A stretch of 16,656 nt of DNA from CAZEZY01 sp964516635. GTDB taxonomy: Bacteria; Pseudomonadota; Gammaproteobacteria; Burkholderiales; Burkholderiaceae_C. Below, in pieces: positions 13,834 through 16,656 of this stretch (position 1 is the first letter of the stretch; every line of letters begins with the position of its first letter). Location: assembly GCA_964516635.1 (NCBI GenBank), contig CAZEZY010000047.1, positions 1 to 16,656 of the forward strand, read 5' to 3'. The translations under genes and the position numbers were made by a program. The notes beneath the pieces were generated by a model, which saw nothing but the letters and a program-made list of their open reading frames with translations, was not told the DNA's origin and searched no databases.

Positions 13834-14375
13834 GTCTTTTCAGCTGGCGGGTCTTCTTTGAGGTGCCGGGCCACGTACAGGCCCTGACCGACGATGAACA
13901 GCACCGGGAAGATGTAGCCCCATAGCTTGAAGTTGACCCAGGCTTCGGTGCTGAAATAGGCGGCCACGTAGGCGTTGATGCCCGCCATGAACAGGAAATA
14001 CAGCACCCAGGCCACGGTGAGGCGTGCCCACACCCCGTCGGGCAGTTTGAGCTGGCTGCTCAGCAGCATCTGGAGGAAGTTCTTCTTCCAGACCCAGAGC
14101 GCCGCGCCCAGCACGATGGCCATGCTGGCGTACATCACGGTGGGTTTCCACTTGATGAAGCGTTCATCTTGCAGGAACAGGGTGAGGGCGCCAAACACCA
14201 GCACCAGCAGCAACGTGACCTTCTGCAGGGTTTGCAGGCGGCGGTCGATGCCGTAGATGATGGCCGTCTGTACCACGGTGGCACCCATGAGCACGGCGGT
14301 GGCGGCGTAGATGTCGTGCATCTTGTACGCCACCACGAACAGGGCGATGGGGAAAAAATCGATCAGAAGGCGCAT
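13830..14375 (-). CDS. yciB: YciB / inner-membrane septation protein A
   Basis: Integral inner-membrane protein of 181 residues (E. coli YciB has 179), known to interact with cell-division and elongation proteins and affect envelope synthesis. The N-terminus MRLLIDFFPIALFVVAYK is diagnostic. Further hydrophobic segments fall at about 25-42, 52-68, 80-95, 118-140 and 148-168, and the motif DERFIKWKPTVMYASMA is typical. The ATG at 14375 follows the msrB stop by 7 bases. Its stop overlaps the bolA GTG by 4-base GTGA coupling. Confidence 0.95.
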   Translation of the reverse strand: MRLLIDFFPIALFVVAYKMHDIYAATAVLMGATVVQTAIIYGIDRRLQTLQKVTLLLVLVFGALTLFLQDERFIKWKPTVMYASMAIVLGAALWVWKKNFLQMLLSSQLKLPDGVWARLTVAWVLYFLFMAGINAYVAAYFSTEAWVNFKLWGYIFPVLFIVGQGLYVARHLKEDPPAEKT

Positions 14376-14382
14376 GCCCCGA

Positions 14383-14790
14383 TTATCGCGGCTTCAGATC
14401 GAGCGATGCCGAGTTCATGCAGTAGCGCAGGCCGGTGGGGCGGGGGCCGTCTTCGAACACATGACCCAGGTGGGCGCCACACTGGCTGCAGACGGTTTCG
14501 GTGCGCACCATGCCATGGCTGGTGTCGGTGATTTCGGTGATGGCGCCGGGGATGGCTTCGTAAAAACTGGGCCAGCCGCAACCGGCATCGAATTTGGTTT
14601 TGCTGTCGAACAGGTGGTTGCCGCAGCAGATGCAGTGGTAGCTGCCATCGGCCCAGACCTGTTCGTACTTGCCGGTGTAGGGGCGCTCGGTGTAGGCCTG
14701 CCGGGTGACGTGGTAGGCAAGGGGCTCGGCGCCCTTGCTGGCCAGCACCTCGCGCCACTCGGTTTCGGATTTGCGGATCGGGTAGCTCAT
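14383..14790 (-). CDS. msrB: MsrB, peptide-methionine (R)-S-oxide reductase
   Basis: Repairs the R epimer of oxidised methionine in proteins. The 135 residues have the full MsrB signature: zinc cysteines Cys53/Cys56 (YHCICCG) and Cys101/Cys104 (CSQCGAHLGHVFEDGP). The CGWPSF motif contributes Cys71 as the likely resolving residue, and RYCMNSASL carries the catalytic Cys124. No signal peptide, so cytoplasmic. It begins 10 bases after the Crp/Fnr-family stop and ends 7 bases before yciB. Cys55 is an additional cysteine next to the zinc pair. Confidence 0.96.
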   Translation of the reverse strand: MSYPIRKSETEWREVLASKGAEPLAYHVTRQAYTERPYTGKYEQVWADGSYHCICCGNHLFDSKTKFDAGCGWPSFYEAIPGAITEITDTSHGMVRTETVCSQCGAHLGHVFEDGPRPTGLRYCMNSASLDLKPR

Positions 14791-14800
14791 GACCGGATTG

Positions 14801-15505
14801 TCAAGCTTCGGCGGTGGCCTTGTTGCGGTCGGGGTTGGCCAGTTCCTCCAGGGCCTGCTGGTTCAGGATGTCGACACGGCCGAATTCCAGCGACACCCAG
14901 CCCTGGGCCTCGAACTGCTTGAGCACGCGGTTGATGGTCTGGCGCGACAGGCCGGCCAGGTGACCGAGGTCTTCCTGCGAGAGGGTGATCTTGCGCACCC
15001 CCGACCAGAAGAAGTGGCTCAGGTATTGGGCCACGCGCTCGTCCGGGTTGCGCAGGCGGCCCGATTCGATCGCGGCCATGGCCTGGCCCAGTCGCCGGTT
15101 CAGGTGCTCGATGAGAAAGTGGGCAAACGGCAGGCTGTGGCGGTACAGCCGCTGAAATTGGCCGAGCGGCATGCCGATGAGGGTGGTGTCGCGCAGGGCC
15201 ACGACGTCGTATCGCCAGACACCGCCCTTGAGCACGGACCCTTCACCAAACCATTCACCTGCCTGCACCCCCAGGAAGGCGGACAGTCGGCCGTCAGGTG
15301 CGCGGGTCTGCAGTTTGGCCATGCCCGAGAGCACGCCGTACCAGGCCTCGATCGGTTCGCCTTCGGCCAGCAATACCTCGCCCTTGCTCGCTTTGCGCAA
15401 CACCATGGCGTCCAGCAGGTCGTTCCGTTCTGCCGGGCCGAGGGTGCCAAACCAGGCCTGGCTGTGCAGAAACACGCAGGCAGGAGAGCGAGGTTCCAGG
15501 AGCAT
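14801..15505 (-). CDS. Crp/Fnr-family transcriptional regulator
   Basis: 234-residue regulator with an N-terminal cyclic-nucleotide-binding-like beta-barrel (about 20-130: GEVLLAEGEPIEAWYGVLSG, then FGEGSVLKGG). A dimer helix (about 133-160) and a C-terminal Crp winged helix follow (LSQEDLGHLAGLSRQTINRV, then QGWVSLEFGRVDIL). It lacks the cysteine cluster of FNR, and the clear cAMP-contact Arg-Ser pair of CRP is not evident, so the effector is unknown. The ATG at 15505 begins the conserved part; the frame stays open far upstream, but that lies opposite the acyl-CoA ligase gene and is not credible. It heads the cluster and may regulate it. It is divergent from the ligase gene by 138 bases. Confidence 0.88.
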   Translation of the reverse strand: MLLEPRSPACVFLHSQAWFGTLGPAERNDLLDAMVLRKASKGEVLLAEGEPIEAWYGVLSGMAKLQTRAPDGRLSAFLGVQAGEWFGEGSVLKGGVWRYDVVALRDTTLIGMPLGQFQRLYRHSLPFAHFLIEHLNRRLGQAMAAIESGRLRNPDERVAQYLSHFFWSGVRKITLSQEDLGHLAGLSRQTINRVLKQFEAQGWVSLEFGRVDILNQQALEELANPDRNKATAEA

Positions 15506-15609
15506 GAGTGAGGGGCCTTGATGAAAAGTTGTCGGCTCTGCGACAGATTCTGCGAGACACTCGGGTTTCCCATGATGCCAGAGTTCGGGCAACGCAAGAT
15601 AGTTCAGGC

Positions 15610-15629
15610 TTACATTGTTCTGACTGTAA
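15610..15629. promoter_or_regulatory. Candidate operator TTACA-N10-TGTAA
   Basis: A short inverted repeat (TTACA at 15610-15614, TGTAA at 15625-15629) lies 14 bases before the ligase ATG, in the divergent 138-base interval shared with the Crp/Fnr-family gene. The same interval holds a direct repeat TCTGCGA (first copy starting at 15537) with a 12-base period. No strong sigma70 promoter was recognised here on either strand. The symmetry is modest, so this is only a candidate regulator site. Confidence 0.25.
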
Positions 15630-15643
15630 CGACGGAGACCCTG

Positions 15644-16656
15644 ATGCTTGGCCTGATGCAAGATCAACCCCTGCTGATTGCGGACCTCATCGAGCACGCC
15701 GAAAGGCACCATGGCGATGTGGAAATCGTGTCGCGCCGGGTCGAGGGCGACATTCACCGCACCACTTACCAGCAGGCCGCCAGGCGTGCCAGGCAGCTGG
15801 CCGGTGCCCTGGATGCCATGGGCCTGCAAAGGGGTGACCGGGTGGCCTCGCTGGCCTGGAACGGCTACCGCCATTTCGAGATGTACTTCGGGGTGAGTGG
15901 TTCGGGCCGCGTGCTGCACACCATCAATCCGCGCCTGATTCCCGAGCAGATTGTGTGGATCGTGAACCATGCCGAGGACCAGGCGCTGTGTTTTGACATG
16001 ACGTTCTGGCCCATCATCAAGGCCATCCACGACCAATGCCCGACCGTGAAACGCTGGGTGGCTCTGTGCGACGATGCCCATCTGGCCAAAATGACCGAAG
16101 GCGGCACCATTCCCCACCTCGTGAGTTACGAGGCCATGATCGCCAGCCAACCCACCGCTTACGACTGGCCCCGGTTTGACGACCACACCGCGTCGAGCAT
16201 GTGCTACACCAGCGGCACCACCGGGAACCCCAAGGCCGCGCTGTACAGCCACAAGTCCACCATCCTGCACGCCTACGCGGCCGCCTTGCCCGACGTGATG
16301 TGCCTGAGCGCCCGCGATGCGGTGCTGCCGGTGGTGCCCATGTTCCACGTCAACGCGTGGGGCATTCCGTATTCGGCCAGCGCCGTGGGTTGCAAGCTGG
16401 TGTTCCCGGGCCCGGCGATGGACGGCAAGTCCATCTGGGAGTTGCTGGATGGCGAGCGCGTGACCTTTGCCGCCGGTGTCCCCACGGTCTGGCAGATGCT
16501 GCTGACCCACATGGCACAGAACGGCCTGAAACTGCCGCACCTGACGCGCACCGTGATCGGTGGCTCGGCCTGCCCACCCGCCATGATCACCGCCTTCCGT
16601 GAGCAGTATGACGTGGACGTGCTGCACGCCTGGGGCATGACCGAGATGAGCCCGCT
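15644..16656 (+). CDS. Acyl-CoA ligase, AMP-forming (partial, runs off the window)
   Basis: First 337 codons of an ANL-superfamily enzyme that activates a carboxylate with ATP and CoA. The start MLGLMQDQPLLIADLIEHA is typical of the medium/long-chain fatty acyl-CoA ligase group, including DmdB-like 3-methylmercaptopropionyl-CoA ligases and AlkK. The P-loop motif YTSGTTGNPK is at residues 188-197, MFHVNAWGIPY follows at about 239, and AWGMTEMSP at 329-337 is the A5 motif at the window edge. A GGAG site at 15634-15637 lies 6 bases before the ATG. Substrate chain length cannot be fixed from the visible part. It is divergent from the Crp/Fnr-family gene. Confidence 0.92.
   Translation, partial: MLGLMQDQPLLIADLIEHAERHHGDVEIVSRRVEGDIHRTTYQQAARRARQLAGALDAMGLQRGDRVASLAWNGYRHFEMYFGVSGSGRVLHTINPRLIPEQIVWIVNHAEDQALCFDMTFWPIIKAIHDQCPTVKRWVALCDDAHLAKMTEGGTIPHLVSYEAMIASQPTAYDWPRFDDHTASSMCYTSGTTGNPKAALYSHKSTILHAYAAALPDVMCLSARDAVLPVVPMFHVNAWGIPYSASAVGCKLVFPGPAMDGKSIWELLDGERVTFAAGVPTVWQMLLTHMAQNGLKLPHLTRTVIGGSACPPAMITAFREQYDVDVLHAWGMTEMSP

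Noticed and set aside
15506..16627. Long minus-strand open frame extending the Crp/Fnr-family gene upstream to about 608 residues
   Set aside because: It runs opposite the acyl-CoA ligase, whose motifs are clear; the extension is a GC-rich shadow frame, and family similarity starts at the ATG at 15505.
1..16656. CRISPR arrays, insertion sequences, integrases or attachment sites
   Set aside because: No regularly spaced repeats, transposase or integrase motifs were seen; although tRNA genes are present, no duplicated tRNA 3' end marks an integrated element.

Overview
The window reads as ordinary chromosomal DNA of a GC-rich betaproteobacterium, most likely Burkholderiales and probably Comamonadaceae. 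This rests on protein similarity judged by eye: the Isc proteins, the order isc - dnaQ - tRNA-Val, the DmdB/AlkK-type acyl-CoA ligase and the bolA-yciB-msrB cluster. No integrase, transposase, phage gene or CRISPR array is visible, and I see no clear candidate for a wholly new system.

Region 1 (1-1961, plus strand) is a two-component pair: the last 16 codons of a LuxR/NarL-type response regulator, overlapping the start of a 7TM-DISM sensor histidine kinase. Region 2 (about 2026-8242, plus strand) is a complete iron-sulfur cluster operon, iscR-iscS-iscU-iscA-hscB-hscA-fdx. Its sigma70 promoter has a -10 overlapped by a near-consensus IscR type 1 box, which predicts autorepression by the [2Fe-2S] form of IscR. 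IscS supplies sulfur, IscU is the scaffold, HscA/HscB release the cluster through the LPPVK motif of IscU, and Fdx and IscA act in electron supply and carriage. dnaQ, the proofreading subunit of DNA polymerase III, follows fdx after 3 nt, and two different tRNA-Val(CAC) genes follow dnaQ.

Region 3 (8440-9898) has a FrnE-like DsbA-family oxidoreductase on the minus strand, divergent from a two-gene plus-strand unit encoding a DUF1653 protein and a CIA30-domain protein. Region 4 (10053-12594, minus strand) has an unusual HTH-receiver protein (DNA-binding domain first, receiver second) followed by an Aer-like PAS chemoreceptor with a C-terminal xWxxF tether.

Region 5 (12703-15505, minus strand) is a tight five-gene cluster, in transcription order Crp/Fnr-family regulator - msrB - yciB - bolA - ppiC, ending in a strong intrinsic terminator. 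bolA is broken by a missing base in the sequence as given; this is the most concrete anomaly in the window. Region 6 (15644-end, plus strand) is the first 337 codons of an acyl-CoA ligase, divergent from the Crp/Fnr gene and running off the edge.

No stretch longer than 300 bases lacks a gene. The larger intergenic intervals (1962-2156, 9899-10052, 11805-11916, 12595-12759, 15506-15643) are described through their promoters, hairpins and palindromes.
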